Below are positions 36,912 to 45,207 of a stretch of 64,000 nucleotides of DNA, in pieces. The notes below the pieces were generated by a model. That model did no database searches and was not told where the DNA came from. It saw only the letters and a program-made list of their open reading frames with translations. How positions within the stretch are numbered: the first letter of the stretch is position 1; each line of letters begins with the position of its first letter. The position numbers were made by a program, and so were the translations under genes. This stretch comes from CAUZIR01 sp965250195 (lineage in GTDB: Bacteria > Chloroflexota > Dehalococcoidia > Lucifugimonadales > UBA2962): positions 744,001 to 808,000 of the forward strand of contig OZ252295.1 of assembly GCA_965250195.1 (NCBI GenBank), given 5' to 3'.

Positions 36912-37808
36912 CTACTCGCTGTTCTGAGAGAGCCGAGCGACATCGGCGCGGACGCGCTCCAAGTTAACACCCATGCTCTCCAGGACCCCGGCCGCCACAC
37001 CCTCGCCCTCCCGCATGATGCCGATGAGCAGGTGCTCGGTGCCAATGTAGTGATGACTCAGGCGCCGTGCCTCATCCACGGCCAGCTCGATCACCTTCTT
37101 GGCTCGGGGCGTCAGCCCTATGTCGCCGGGGCCAGGGCGCTCGCCACTTCCAATGATGAACTCCACCGCCGACCGCACCTTGGAGAGTTCCACACCAAGG
37201 TTGGTCAGGACTTTGGCGGCTACGCCTTCGGGTTCCCGTACCAGTCCAAGCAGGATGTACTCGGTCCCGATGTAGTTGTGGTTGAACCACTGGGCTTCTT
37301 CCTGCGCGTGGGACAGAACGCTACGCGCCCCTTCTGAGAACTTCTCGAATCGACCATGGGGTGCCTGTGTGTGAGCCCCTTGGATATTCGGTCCAACTGG
37401 AGAGTATCGGCGGTGAGGAGACGCGCCGACCTGCCAGGACTTGGTTCGCGAGGGCCAAGGTATAGTCACCAGTAATGCGCCGAGTAGAGCCGCGCTGACC
37501 AGTGAGGCAGGGGAGTCTGCCAAGAGGCTCACGATGAGCAGCGGCACTCCCATAAACATGAGCTGAAACGGAACCATGGGCTGTAACCGATTGGGGAAGA
37601 CGAAGAGACGTCGTTCCTCCGAAGGCAGGAAAGGGGCGCCCCGGGCCACCGACATCGCCCCTATGACAACGGCTCCCGCCAACATGCTCAGCACCACCTG
37701 GACTGCGACTTGGGATGCTAGTTGAATCCCCACCAGTGGCGCCAGCACCAGGATTGATGTAAGCGCACCAATGGCGACGCTCATCAGGCTCTGACTGAGT
37801 TGGTTCAT
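36912..37808 (-). CDS. Membrane-anchored Clp-N domain protein without ATPase
   Basis: 298 residues. The first 140 hold four hydrophobic segments (SVAIGALTSILVLAPLVGI; VVLSMLAGAVVIGAMS; FQLMFMGVPLLIVSLLA; SAALLGALLVTIPW). The rest is a complete ClpC-type N-domain with both repeats: EGARSVLSHAQEEAQWFNHN...GTEYILLGLVREPEG and AKKVIELAVDEARRLSHHYI...GTEHLLIGIMREGEG. No AAA module follows; the frame stops 20 residues after the second repeat. It may offer Clp substrates or an adaptor surface at the membrane. A TATAAT (37816-37821) just before the ATG suggests a leaderless or very short 5' end. Confidence 0.85.
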   Translation of the reverse strand: MNQLSQSLMSVAIGALTSILVLAPLVGIQLASQVAVQVVLSMLAGAVVIGAMSVARGAPFLPSEERRLFVFPNRLQPMVPFQLMFMGVPLLIVSLLADSPASLVSAALLGALLVTIPWPSRTKSWQVGASPHRRYSPVGPNIQGAHTQAPHGRFEKFSEGARSVLSHAQEEAQWFNHNYIGTEYILLGLVREPEGVAAKVLTNLGVELSKVRSAVEFIIGSGERPGPGDIGLTPRAKKVIELAVDEARRLSHHYIGTEHLLIGIMREGEGVAAGVLESMGVNLERVRADVARLSQNSE

Positions 37809-38260
37809 CAACCCTATTATAGCCCCTCCCAGACACAGCATAGGGACGTTGTTTTTTACTCGACGGGCCGGTCCGTCTAAGGGTCTGCGTGCGCCGGCTG
37901 CGGCTGTCCCAGCGGACCGTGTCGGGAGGCATGGTCAGCTCGTGTTCCCTGATCAGCCCCTCGACGAGGTTGCTCAGCTTGTCCCTGGTATCAGTGAACT
38001 CAACATTCCCCTTCCGCCGCAGGCCTTTACCACAAAACCGTTCCCAAAACAATGGCTTGCAGGGCATTACTTTCAACGTTCCCGGCCTTCACAATGGACT
38101 ATTGGGCCATTGCCGCCGGGAAACAGGATGAACACGCCGAAACACGGAACGCGAAACCAGACAAAGCCTCTTCCGAGGGGCCGTAATCTAACTGGCCCTA
38201 TCGGGGCCTCCCTACGTGCCTCTGGGCTAACTCCGAGCCGAGCGCGTGGGAGGTAGCGAC
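37809..38260. other. Leader region of the right element copy
   Basis: No gene supported. From about 38050 it is the inverted copy of the left element's leader, including the exact 26-bp repeat. A conserved ATG (38129, MNTPKHGT) begins a frame that matches the left gene's start but is out of frame with the main right gene, so the right copy probably lost its original N-terminus by frameshift. Confidence 0.5.
38080..38105. repeat. 26-bp exact inverted repeat, right arm
   Basis: Exact reverse complement of 31971-31996 (contains TCCCGGCCTTCACAATGG). It marks the well-conserved leader of the two element copies, 6.1 kb apart. Confidence 0.85.
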
Positions 38261-39973
38261 ATGGCCCTCTCCGGACGACAGATCCTGCAATCCCTCAGCC
38301 GGATGCCGTTCATTGATTCGGCGGAACTGGCGCTCATCATAGGCGAGCCTCACACGACCGTCCACCGCGCCCTGACCAGCCTGCTGGCCGACGGCATCGC
38401 CGGGCGCGTGAGTCACGGCACTGCCCACCTACCATCGAGCCGGAGATACTATCTGACGGGCAGCGGCATCAGAGAGGCTGCCCGGATGCTCGCCTTCGAC
38501 ACGCCCTCGGACTTCGTGCGGGCCTACCCCGTGTCCAGGGAGTGGTTGGCGCTGCTGATCCGCCGGATGGACGCGGTGGCCTCCGTCTACCGACTCGCTG
38601 CCTCATTGTCCCCCGGCGTTGACGGGCTCCGGTCGCACGTGGAGTTCCACCGCCGGGGCCGGTTTGACGCCACCATCACACTTCACAACTGCCGGACATT
38701 CGGAGTGGTACGCCAGGGACTAGCTCTGCGCCGCTGTTCCCTCTACGACCGGATGAGAGCCATAGCCGAGTACCACTACACGCGCCGCCCCGACACGATC
38801 TTGGTCCTGGCCCCCAGCGTCTGGGAGCAGAGGCTGACGACGAGGTTCTGCATGGAACTGAATCCTGAAGACTCCTACGTCGGTGTGGAGTCTCAGGACA
38901 CACTCGAAAGACGGAACTACCACGTCTGGCAGAAGACCTCAGGCCTATTCAGTGGCTCGTACTACACTCTCGATTTCGTGAGCTCACAGGGCGACGCCAG
39001 CGGAAGACTCTTCACCGAGTCCCCGAATCGGAAGCGGGCATCGCTACCCCGTCCAGCGCGCATGGTGCAGGCTGCGCCGACCTTCGGCATCAGCCCAGCT
39101 GAGAAGCGAACGCTCAACCTCGTGACCGACCACCCGATGATCCCCCGTGAGCATCTGGCCCGTTGGCTTGGCGTCTCCGAGGGGCGCGCCAGCCAGATGA
39201 TGCACAGCCTCGTCGATACCTGGGGGTTGGTGGAACAACGAGGAAAACGAGGCGACACCCGCTACACGCTTTCAGGCGAGGGCATTCGCTACGTAAACCA
39301 CCGGGACCGCGCTCAGCTCCCGACCACGCGAGGCATCTGGAGCTCGGCTCTCACGACCGATCGTCAGGGCCGGAGACGGCATGTGGGACACCGGATCGAC
39401 ACGTGGGCACGTCAGACGAGGCACGCAGACGGCATCACATGGTTCCTCTCAAAGCTTGAGGCGGAGGCCAGGGACGATCCCGACAGCGAACTGCTGTGGT
39501 CGGTGCCCACCGCGAGATCCGACCGGGCCTACAACTGGGGTCAGTCGGCCATCGCCCCGGACGCCGTGGGGAAGGTGGTCGCAGAGGGCCTTGAGATACC
39601 GTTCTACCTCGAGTACGAGCTGCGCGCCCGTCACCCCGAGGGAGTTATTGACCGCCTGAGTCCCTACACGAGATACTACTGGTCCACCGAGCCCGGCGAA
39701 GACCAGCCCCCGTTCCCCGTCACGCTCTTCGTCGTGGACACAGAGGAGGTCGAGGCAACCTACGTGCGTACCGCCGCCCGCATGAGCCGGATGTCGCTGC
39801 CCGTCCTCGTGTCCTGCCGGCCCGTGCTGTCCACCACAGGGATACTGGGGCGGTCCTGGCATCCACTCTGGGAACCGGAGTCTCCGCGACTGACGCTGTC
39901 CGATCTGCGCGCCTACCAGTGGGACTCGCTCTACCACCGGATGTGTCAGAGTCCTGTAGGGGGGAATAGATAG
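38261..39973 (+). CDS. Replication-relaxation-like protein, right copy
   Basis: 570 residues, intact. A winged helix at the N-terminus (QSLSRMPFIDSAELALIIGE), then a domain with RGRFDATITLHNCRTFGVVR and HYTRRPDTILVLAPS that recalls the nuclease-like core of Replic_Relax proteins, a second winged helix (NLVTDHPMIPREHLARWLG) and a C-terminal alpha/beta domain (VTLFVVDTEEVEATYVRTAA). The ATG at 38261 has GGAGG seven bases before it. It is likely the replication or mobilisation initiator of the element. The left copy carries a nonsense mutation. Confidence 0.72.
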   Translation: MALSGRQILQSLSRMPFIDSAELALIIGEPHTTVHRALTSLLADGIAGRVSHGTAHLPSSRRYYLTGSGIREAARMLAFDTPSDFVRAYPVSREWLALLIRRMDAVASVYRLAASLSPGVDGLRSHVEFHRRGRFDATITLHNCRTFGVVRQGLALRRCSLYDRMRAIAEYHYTRRPDTILVLAPSVWEQRLTTRFCMELNPEDSYVGVESQDTLERRNYHVWQKTSGLFSGSYYTLDFVSSQGDASGRLFTESPNRKRASLPRPARMVQAAPTFGISPAEKRTLNLVTDHPMIPREHLARWLGVSEGRASQMMHSLVDTWGLVEQRGKRGDTRYTLSGEGIRYVNHRDRAQLPTTRGIWSSALTTDRQGRRRHVGHRIDTWARQTRHADGITWFLSKLEAEARDDPDSELLWSVPTARSDRAYNWGQSAIAPDAVGKVVAEGLEIPFYLEYELRARHPEGVIDRLSPYTRYYWSTEPGEDQPPFPVTLFVVDTEEVEATYVRTAARMSRMSLPVLVSCRPVLSTTGILGRSWHPLWEPESPRLTLSDLRAYQWDSLYHRMCQSPVGGNR

Positions 39974-40526
39974 CGCCGGTGCGTCGCCATCTGCCCGATA
40001 TGCTGAATGGGGGTTGCAAAACGGTACATCCTGGCCTGTCGGCGAGGTCTTGAGGGGGCGTAATGCGCCCCATCTGCCCCTGTTTTAGCTACGTAACGGG
40101 CCGAAAGACCCGTTGACCGGTCAGCGCTGGAAAATGCAAATGATTGGGAAGCTGTGCTAAACTACGATGCCTCTCCGACGACGACTTGTTTGCACTCTTG
40201 CAGCAGTTGACGTGTCAGCATGTAGCGAGGAAACAGCTACGGATGGGCCTGTCCGGGGGAGCCGGAGGGTTGATGCGGACAGGATTTGGCGTGTTGGCGA
40301 CGATGGCGGCCCAGTTTGGCCCATCGATTTTGGCGCGAAACGATGTCGGGGTGCGTGACATGATTTTGGGGCATGGGTAGGAGCGGACATCCTGGGCCAG
40401 CCAGCTAATGCTTTTCGCCACATTCGGAGTGTATGACCGAAATCTGTTAGCAGTATCTGTAAAGGGCTGGTTCCACCGAAAAATGGATGAAATTGCAAAA
40501 GCGGCCACCCCCTGTAGAAAACGGAA
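39974..40526. other. Intergenic region of the right element, possible control or origin region
   Basis: No gene supported. It begins with a hairpin like that at 30178-30200 and includes GGGGGTTGCAAA and CCCCTGTTTTAGCTACG, both also found in the corresponding region of the left copy (30.05-30.17 kb). These blocks are conserved between diverged copies without coding, as an origin or regulatory region would be. Confidence 0.45.
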
Positions 40527-41012
40527 ATGACTCCTGGGAAGCCAAAGAGCAACGGCGGGCCAGCATCGCGGGCCGACGACAGTCAGCCCGACCTCAAGTG
40601 GGTTGTGGAGTGGCTCGTTGGGCGGGAGGGACAGCGCCGGACGGCGGCCCTCCTGGGTGTGAACCGGAAGACAGTGGCGCTGGCCCTGCGCCGGGAGCGG
40701 TTGACGGGCAGGGTGACCCTGGCCGTCCAGCGACTCATGGGCAACCTGGACGACCCCGGATGGGAGAGAACGACGCCACTGGACCGGTTGGAGGCGAGGA
40801 TGAGGCTGGCGATTGAAGCCGTGGACGATCTGGCTAGGCTCGTAGAGCGTCTGACCCGGCGCGTGGAGGCCCTGGAGGCGGCACAGAAGTCCGAAGACGT
40901 CGCCGGGGGCCAGGAGTCGGTGGATGCGCCCGACGCCGGGGGGCGGGGCTTGCGTCTGTTCGACTGGAGGCGGAGGCGTCAGCCACAGGGCGAGGAAAAG
41001 AGCGATGGATGA
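40527..41012 (+). CDS. HTH and coiled-coil protein
   Basis: 161 residues. An N-terminal helix-turn-helix (VVEWLVGREGQRRTAALLGV then NRKTVALALRR) resembles transcriptional or transposase-type HTH units. A coiled coil follows (RLEARMRLAIEAVDDLARLV) and a basic, disordered tail. It overlaps the start of the next gene by 8 bases. No counterpart is seen in the left element copy. Function unknown; a DNA-binding accessory factor is likely. Confidence 0.6.
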   Translation: MTPGKPKSNGGPASRADDSQPDLKWVVEWLVGREGQRRTAALLGVNRKTVALALRRERLTGRVTLAVQRLMGNLDDPGWERTTPLDRLEARMRLAIEAVDDLARLVERLTRRVEALEAAQKSEDVAGGQESVDAPDAGGRGLRLFDWRRRRQPQGEEKSDG

Positions 41013-41448
41013 GCACGTCCGCTGGGTGACGAAAGCGGAGGCGGCGCGAGAGATGGAGATATCCCTGTCCACCCTCGACCGGAGGATCAGGAGTTGAGAG
41101 GTCGAGGTGGTCAGGGAGGGGCGCCGGGTCTACGTGCGTATGCACGAGCTAGAGTACGTGGGCGACGACGAGCTGTTGCGCCGGTCCCTTGTTCGGGAGG
41201 ACAAGCTCCAGCGGACGGTATGGGAGTTGGATAGGACAGTCACAGAGTTGGAGCGAGAGCGAGACGTGGCCAGGGAAGCGGCGTTAGCCAGCAGACAGGT
41301 GCATAAGGAGCTTGAGGAGGCGTACCGGAAGGAGACCGCCGCGCACAAGGAGACGAAGAATCTGCTCAACATGGTCCGCGTGATCGCCATCGTGCTGTTC
41401 GTGCTGCTGGTCGGCAGCGTTCTCGTGTGGTGGTTTGTGCTGAGATAG
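41005..41448 (+). pseudogene. HTH / coiled-coil / tail-anchored protein, right copy with in-frame TGA
   Basis: Same architecture as 29496-29951: HTH (RWVTKAEAAREMEISLSTLD), coiled coil (KLQRTVWELDRTVTELERER) and C-terminal membrane helix (VIAIVLFVLLVGSVLVWWFV). Codon 31 is TGA (41095-41097) where the left copy encodes Arg, so the head is cut from the rest. A single-base change could explain it. The remaining frame 41107-41448 is open. One copy of this gene is intact (left) while the other element genes are better kept on the right. Confidence 0.75.
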
Positions 41449-41957
41449 GGGCGCCGCCGCCAGCCCGTCGACGTTCCTGCCGGCCCGGACCTCCGGTTCT
41501 TCCAACGCCATCCGCCTCTCTTACGCGTCGATGTTCCATTGTCCCCAATCCGTAGCTGCCGATGCCCCATCACGCAATCCAAAGCCCATGTTCCAATCAC
41601 GTCCGCGAACGCCACCGGCATTTTGTCCACTTTCGTAGCTGCGACTGTCCAGTAGGGGTGGAACGAGTACCGGAATCAAATTGCTCGCTCCGATTTAGCA
41701 GGATGCCCCATTCACCCCGATTCCAGCTACGGAATCGCCCGAACTGCGACTTGGTGTCCCGTGCGATCTCCCGTACACGGGTATGACACCGCCAGCGACC
41801 CCTGGAATCTCGCGCCTTCTGAGGGGGGTCTGCGCGCGCGAGCCCTACCCGGTCCGTTGCCGTTGTCCAGGCGCTTGCGCTGGAGTCACTAACTCACTAC
41901 AATGTATCTGGACATCTACCCTCCGGCTAGGGCAAGCTGAGACGAAGGAGGCACGAC
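41449..41957. other. Gene-free stretch
   Basis: No supported gene. It has three similar short blocks containing CGTAGCTGC or CAGCTACGG (about 41550, 41634, 41723), which echo the AGCTACG motif of the element's other intergenic region. Too divergent to call an iteron array. Confidence 0.35.
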
Positions 41958-42362
41958 ATGGCCATAGACCAGAAGGACAAGTACCGAGAAATGGTGATCC
42001 GAGGCAAGTACCAGAGACTGTACACGTACCTGAGCAGTCTTCAGGTGCAGGAGTGGAGGACCTCCTTCAACGAGGTCGAGGCAGTCATCGGATTCGAGCT
42101 GCCTCCGTCCGCACGGCTGCACCGGCCCTGGTGGGGAAATCAGAGAGGCAGCAATGGCCACAGCCACGCCCTTGCCTGGAGCGTCGCCGGCTGGGAGACG
42201 GCGGAGGTCGATATGGATGGCGAGATGCTGCTGTTCCGGCGAACGCACCCGAAGCCCATACCCAGGCTCTCTCTCGACGAGGCGTGGCCCGTCCACCCCA
42301 CCGCGGTGTGGCCGGAAGGTCTGAGCCTCAGACGTGAGGACCTCTACGAGGAGAGGGTTTAG
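41958..42362 (+). CDS. DUF7662-like protein, putative antitoxin
   Basis: 134 residues. It matches a pattern known from small uncharacterised proteins: KYQRLYTYLSSL, SFNEVEAVIGFELPPSARLH, RPWWGNQRG, HSHALAWSVAGWETAEVDMD. It has a good ribosome site (GGAGG, 8 bases). It ends 8 bases before a PIN-domain gene, the place normally held by a VapB antitoxin, so an antitoxin or toxin-linked role is inferred. It is not a ribbon-helix-helix or AbrB protein. Confidence 0.7.
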   Translation: MAIDQKDKYREMVIRGKYQRLYTYLSSLQVQEWRTSFNEVEAVIGFELPPSARLHRPWWGNQRGSNGHSHALAWSVAGWETAEVDMDGEMLLFRRTHPKPIPRLSLDEAWPVHPTAVWPEGLSLRREDLYEERV

Positions 42363-42369
42363 TCCCGCC

Positions 42370-42792
42370 ATGTTCATAGACACCAACGTGCTGGTGAAGT
42401 CCCGTGTCCCCAGCGCGCCTGACCACGACGCGGCTCGGGCGAGCCTGGAGCGTGCTTTTCGAGACCCTGAACCGCTAAGGATCAGCCGTCAGGTGATACG
42501 AGAGTACCTGGCCGTCGTCACTCGACCGCAGACCTGGCCAGTGGCCATCACCCGTGAGGATGCCCTGGATGACGTGAGCAGGCTGATAGGCAGCTTCGAG
42601 ATACTCGAGGACGGTCCCGTGGTGACCGAATCGCTCGTGGGGCTGTGTCGAGAGATTCCCGCGGGGGGACGGCAGATTCACGACGCCAACATCGTCGCAA
42701 CCATGCTGGCGCATGGGGAGCGCAGGCTATTGACGTTCAACGCCGCAGACTTCCGCCGTTACGGTGACCGCATAGAGCTGGTGGATGGGTAG
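42370..42792 (+). CDS. PIN-domain RNase (VapC-like)
   Basis: 140 residues: FIDTNVLVKSRVP (acidic site 1), QVIREYLAVVTRP (Glu), IHDANIVATMLAHGERRLLT (distal Asp pair) and a final strand. The PIN active site is complete. It pairs with the DUF7662-like gene rather than a classic VapB. A broken copy of its middle part lies at 43.36-43.45 kb. Confidence 0.88.
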   Translation: MFIDTNVLVKSRVPSAPDHDAARASLERAFRDPEPLRISRQVIREYLAVVTRPQTWPVAITREDALDDVSRLIGSFEILEDGPVVTESLVGLCREIPAGGRQIHDANIVATMLAHGERRLLTFNAADFRRYGDRIELVDG

Positions 42793-42831
42793 CAGGTTGG
42801 ATCGGCTATTTGAACATGTAGGAGGAATTCT

Positions 42832-43323
42832 ATGATGAAGACCAACAATCTAACGGCATCGCTTATTGGTTCGGTAGTCGTTGCCGTTTTCATGGCTGCC
42901 GCCTGTGGGGGAAGCGACTCAATAGCTCCTTCAAAGTCCGATCCCCCAGCGTTTACAAAGGCTTTTGTGCAGCGGGCCATTGACCGCTACGACGAAGAGG
43001 GTAGAGACGCTACCATTGCTTACTACAACACCAAGGAGAGTGTGGACGGCGAGTGGTACATCTTCATCACCGACGAGAGCGATGTCACCATCGCCCACGC
43101 CACCGTTCCGGACAACATAGGTCAGAGCATGCGTGGCCCTCTCGGGGTGGATTCTACTGGCTACGCCTTCGGTGCCGTCATGGCGGACGCCACGGAAGAA
43201 GGCATGTGGGTGAGCTATGTCTACTTGAATCCGGTCACGGGTGAAGAAGGGACAAAGCACTCTTGGGTAGTGGAGCGTGACGGGCTTGTCTTCGGATCGG
43301 GTTGGTATGAGCCTACCAACTGA
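42832..43323 (+). CDS. Cache-like domain lipoprotein
   Basis: 163 residues with a lipoprotein signal (SVVVAVFMAAACGGSDS). The domain has AIDRYDEEGRDATIAYYNTK, GEWYIFITDESDVTIAHA, GYAFGAVMADATEEGMWVSY and KHSWVVERDGLVFGSGWYE. This is the order seen in single Cache-domain sensory proteins, but no signalling module is attached. It would bind a small ligand outside the cell. AGGAGG lies six bases before ATG-ATG. It is cargo between the toxin-antitoxin pair and the recombinase. Confidence 0.8.
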   Translation: MMKTNNLTASLIGSVVVAVFMAAACGGSDSIAPSKSDPPAFTKAFVQRAIDRYDEEGRDATIAYYNTKESVDGEWYIFITDESDVTIAHATVPDNIGQSMRGPLGVDSTGYAFGAVMADATEEGMWVSYVYLNPVTGEEGTKHSWVVERDGLVFGSGWYEPTN

Positions 43324-43356
43324 TACAGTTGCTCTGAGTCAGTAGGGGGTGATAGT

Positions 43357-43445
43357 GGAGGATAGGCCAATGGTGACCGATACGTTGATGGGGTTCTGCA
43401 GGAATGTCGCCGCGGGAGGATGACAGATCCACGACACCAACGATG
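43357..43445 (+). pseudogene. PIN-domain gene remnant
   Basis: The frame reads PMVTDTLMGFCRNVAAGG-stop-QIHDTND, a degraded copy of PVVTESLVGLCREIPAGGRQIHDAN in the PIN gene 750 bases upstream. A TGA replaces Arg. Only about 28 codons survive. Confidence 0.75.
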
Positions 43446-43513
43446 GTAGACGGTAGCTAATGTTCGGCGTGAAACGCCCTGGAACAGGCGGAACCAAGAA
43501 GGAGGACGACAGC

Positions 43514-45178
43514 ATGAAACGACAATATCAACCATGCACCCCGGCGGCGCTCTACGCCAGGGTGTCCAGCGACCGCCAGGACGTTGACCTGTCCGTGTCG
43601 GCCCAGCTCAGGGCGCTCAAGGACTACGCCAAAGCCAACGGATACTCCGTGGCCCGCGAATACGTGGATGAGGCCGAGAGTGGCCGCGTGGCTGACCGTC
43701 CCCAGTTCAGGGAGATGATCGAGGAGGGCAGCCAGCCCAAGGCTCCCTTTGAGGTCATCCTCGTCTGGAAATTCAGCCGCTTTACCAGAAAGCGTGAACA
43801 CGCCGTGGCATTCAAGTCCATGCTACGGCGCAAGGGTGTGAGGGTTGTCTCCATCACTGAGCACGCCGACGACTCACCCACAGGGAAGCTCATGGAGGCC
43901 ATCATCGAGTCGGTGGACGAGTTTTACTCAGAGAATCTCGCGCAGGAAGTCGTTCGGGGGATGCGGGAGGCGGCATCGAGAGGCTTCTTCCTCGGCTCCA
44001 AGGCTCCCTTCGGCTACAAGAGGGTCAAAATCAGCGACGGGGCGAAGGAGCGTCCCACTTTGAAGGTTGACCCTGCCACTGCTCCGATAGTGAAGGAGAT
44101 ATTCGAGAGCTCGCTCAGAGGCAACGGCCTCAAGGAGATATGCAAAGAGCTGAACGATAGGGGCATCACCAACCGTGGCAAACGCTGGTACAAAGGTGGA
44201 CTCCACTACCTGCTCACCAACGAAGCCTACACCGGAACTGCCGTCTGGGGCAGGACGGCGAAGGGAGAGCAGGCCCCGGAGCCAGTGCGGGTTGCCAAGG
44301 CCTGGAAACCCCTGGTGTCCAGAAGACTGTTCGAGAGTGTGCAGCAGGCCCTCCATGAGCGGGCGCCGGTGGCACAGAGGCCCGCACGGGTTGGCAGCAA
44401 GTTCCTTCTCAGTGGACTATTGAGGTGTGGCGTATGCGGCAGGCCATACATAGGCCAGGGAGCCAAGAGCGGACAGTACGGCTACTACATCTGCGGCACG
44501 CTGTACCGAGAGGGCGCGGGAACCTGCGAGGCCCGCTACCTGAACGCCCCAAGGGTGGAGGGGTTCATCATAGACAAAATCAAAGAACGGATCCTCACCG
44601 ACGGGACCATCACGGAGCTGGTCACCTTAGTCGCCGAGGAGATAGACGCTATGGCCGGTGAGATGAACGGGAGGCTGAAGGTCATATGGGCAGAGCTTGC
44701 GGACGTGGAGAGCAGGCTAGAGAACCTCTACGAAGCATTGGAGACGAAGCAGTTGACCATGGATGCCCTGTCGCCCCGCATCCTGTCCCTTCGGCATCGC
44801 CAGGACCAGCTCACTGCAGCACGGCAGGAGGCTGCCAGCCTAATGGAGCAGCGAAGGGTCGACCTACCCGGCACGGAGGAGATCAAGGGGTACGTGGCGG
44901 ACTTCCGGGAGTTCTTGCAGGAGGGGACCTTCCCTGAGCGCAAGGCCCTCATCCGCAACTTCGTGAAGGGTATCGAGGTGACGGGAGACGAGGCCGTGCT
45001 GACCTACACCATCCCCATGCCGTCGGATGGAGTGACTACAGAATCGGCCTCGGTTCTCGATTTCGTCCAGTCCGGCCCACCATATCGAATAAAAAAGACT
45101 CCCCCCGGTGTTGCGTCCAGCGTTACCGGGGGGAGCTTGCACGAGTCGAGGCCAAAAACCCCGATGGCCGGATATTAG
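43514..45178 (+). CDS. Large serine recombinase
   Basis: 554 residues. Catalytic domain with YARVSSDRQDVDLSVSAQLR (nucleophile serine), FSRFTRKREHAVAF and IVSITEHADD-like core; recombinase domain around FGYKRVKISDGAKER to WGRTAKGEQAP; zinc ribbon with CGVCGRPYIG...CEARYLN; then a coiled coil (KVIWAELADVESRLENLYEA) and the LIRNFVKGIEVTGDEAVLTY end. All parts of an active integrase are present. GGAGG precedes the ATG at 43514. The last 30 residues after PPYRIKK are unlike the family and cover a terminator-like hairpin. It should integrate or excise the right element. Confidence 0.93.
   Translation: MKRQYQPCTPAALYARVSSDRQDVDLSVSAQLRALKDYAKANGYSVAREYVDEAESGRVADRPQFREMIEEGSQPKAPFEVILVWKFSRFTRKREHAVAFKSMLRRKGVRVVSITEHADDSPTGKLMEAIIESVDEFYSENLAQEVVRGMREAASRGFFLGSKAPFGYKRVKISDGAKERPTLKVDPATAPIVKEIFESSLRGNGLKEICKELNDRGITNRGKRWYKGGLHYLLTNEAYTGTAVWGRTAKGEQAPEPVRVAKAWKPLVSRRLFESVQQALHERAPVAQRPARVGSKFLLSGLLRCGVCGRPYIGQGAKSGQYGYYICGTLYREGAGTCEARYLNAPRVEGFIIDKIKERILTDGTITELVTLVAEEIDAMAGEMNGRLKVIWAELADVESRLENLYEALETKQLTMDALSPRILSLRHRQDQLTAARQEAASLMEQRRVDLPGTEEIKGYVADFREFLQEGTFPERKALIRNFVKGIEVTGDEAVLTYTIPMPSDGVTTESASVLDFVQSGPPYRIKKTPPGVASSVTGGSLHESRPKTPMAGY
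45091..45135 (-). terminator. Minus-strand intrinsic terminator inside the recombinase 3' end
   Basis: Perfect 11-bp stem (CTCCCCCCGGT, 45099-45109, with 45125-45135). On the minus strand it is followed by TCTTTTTT. It would stop transcription coming from the right against the recombinase gene. Confidence 0.65.
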
Positions 45179-45207
45179 CACCGAGTCAATGACAGGGGAA
45201 TAACCAA

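Noticed and set aside
37321..38076. 251-codon minus-strand open frame upstream of the Clp-N gene
   Set aside because: Out of frame with the Clp-N protein, Arg/Ser-rich and without motifs; it runs across the element leader.
40144..40380. Overlapping open frames of 63-78 codons on both strands
   Set aside because: No coding character, ribosome site or homology to the left element; treated as intergenic.
43400..45178. Recombinase as part of a phage lysogeny module with the following genes
   Set aside because: Position is compatible, but the terminator and odd C-terminus mark a junction at 45.1-45.2 kb, and no structural phage genes follow.
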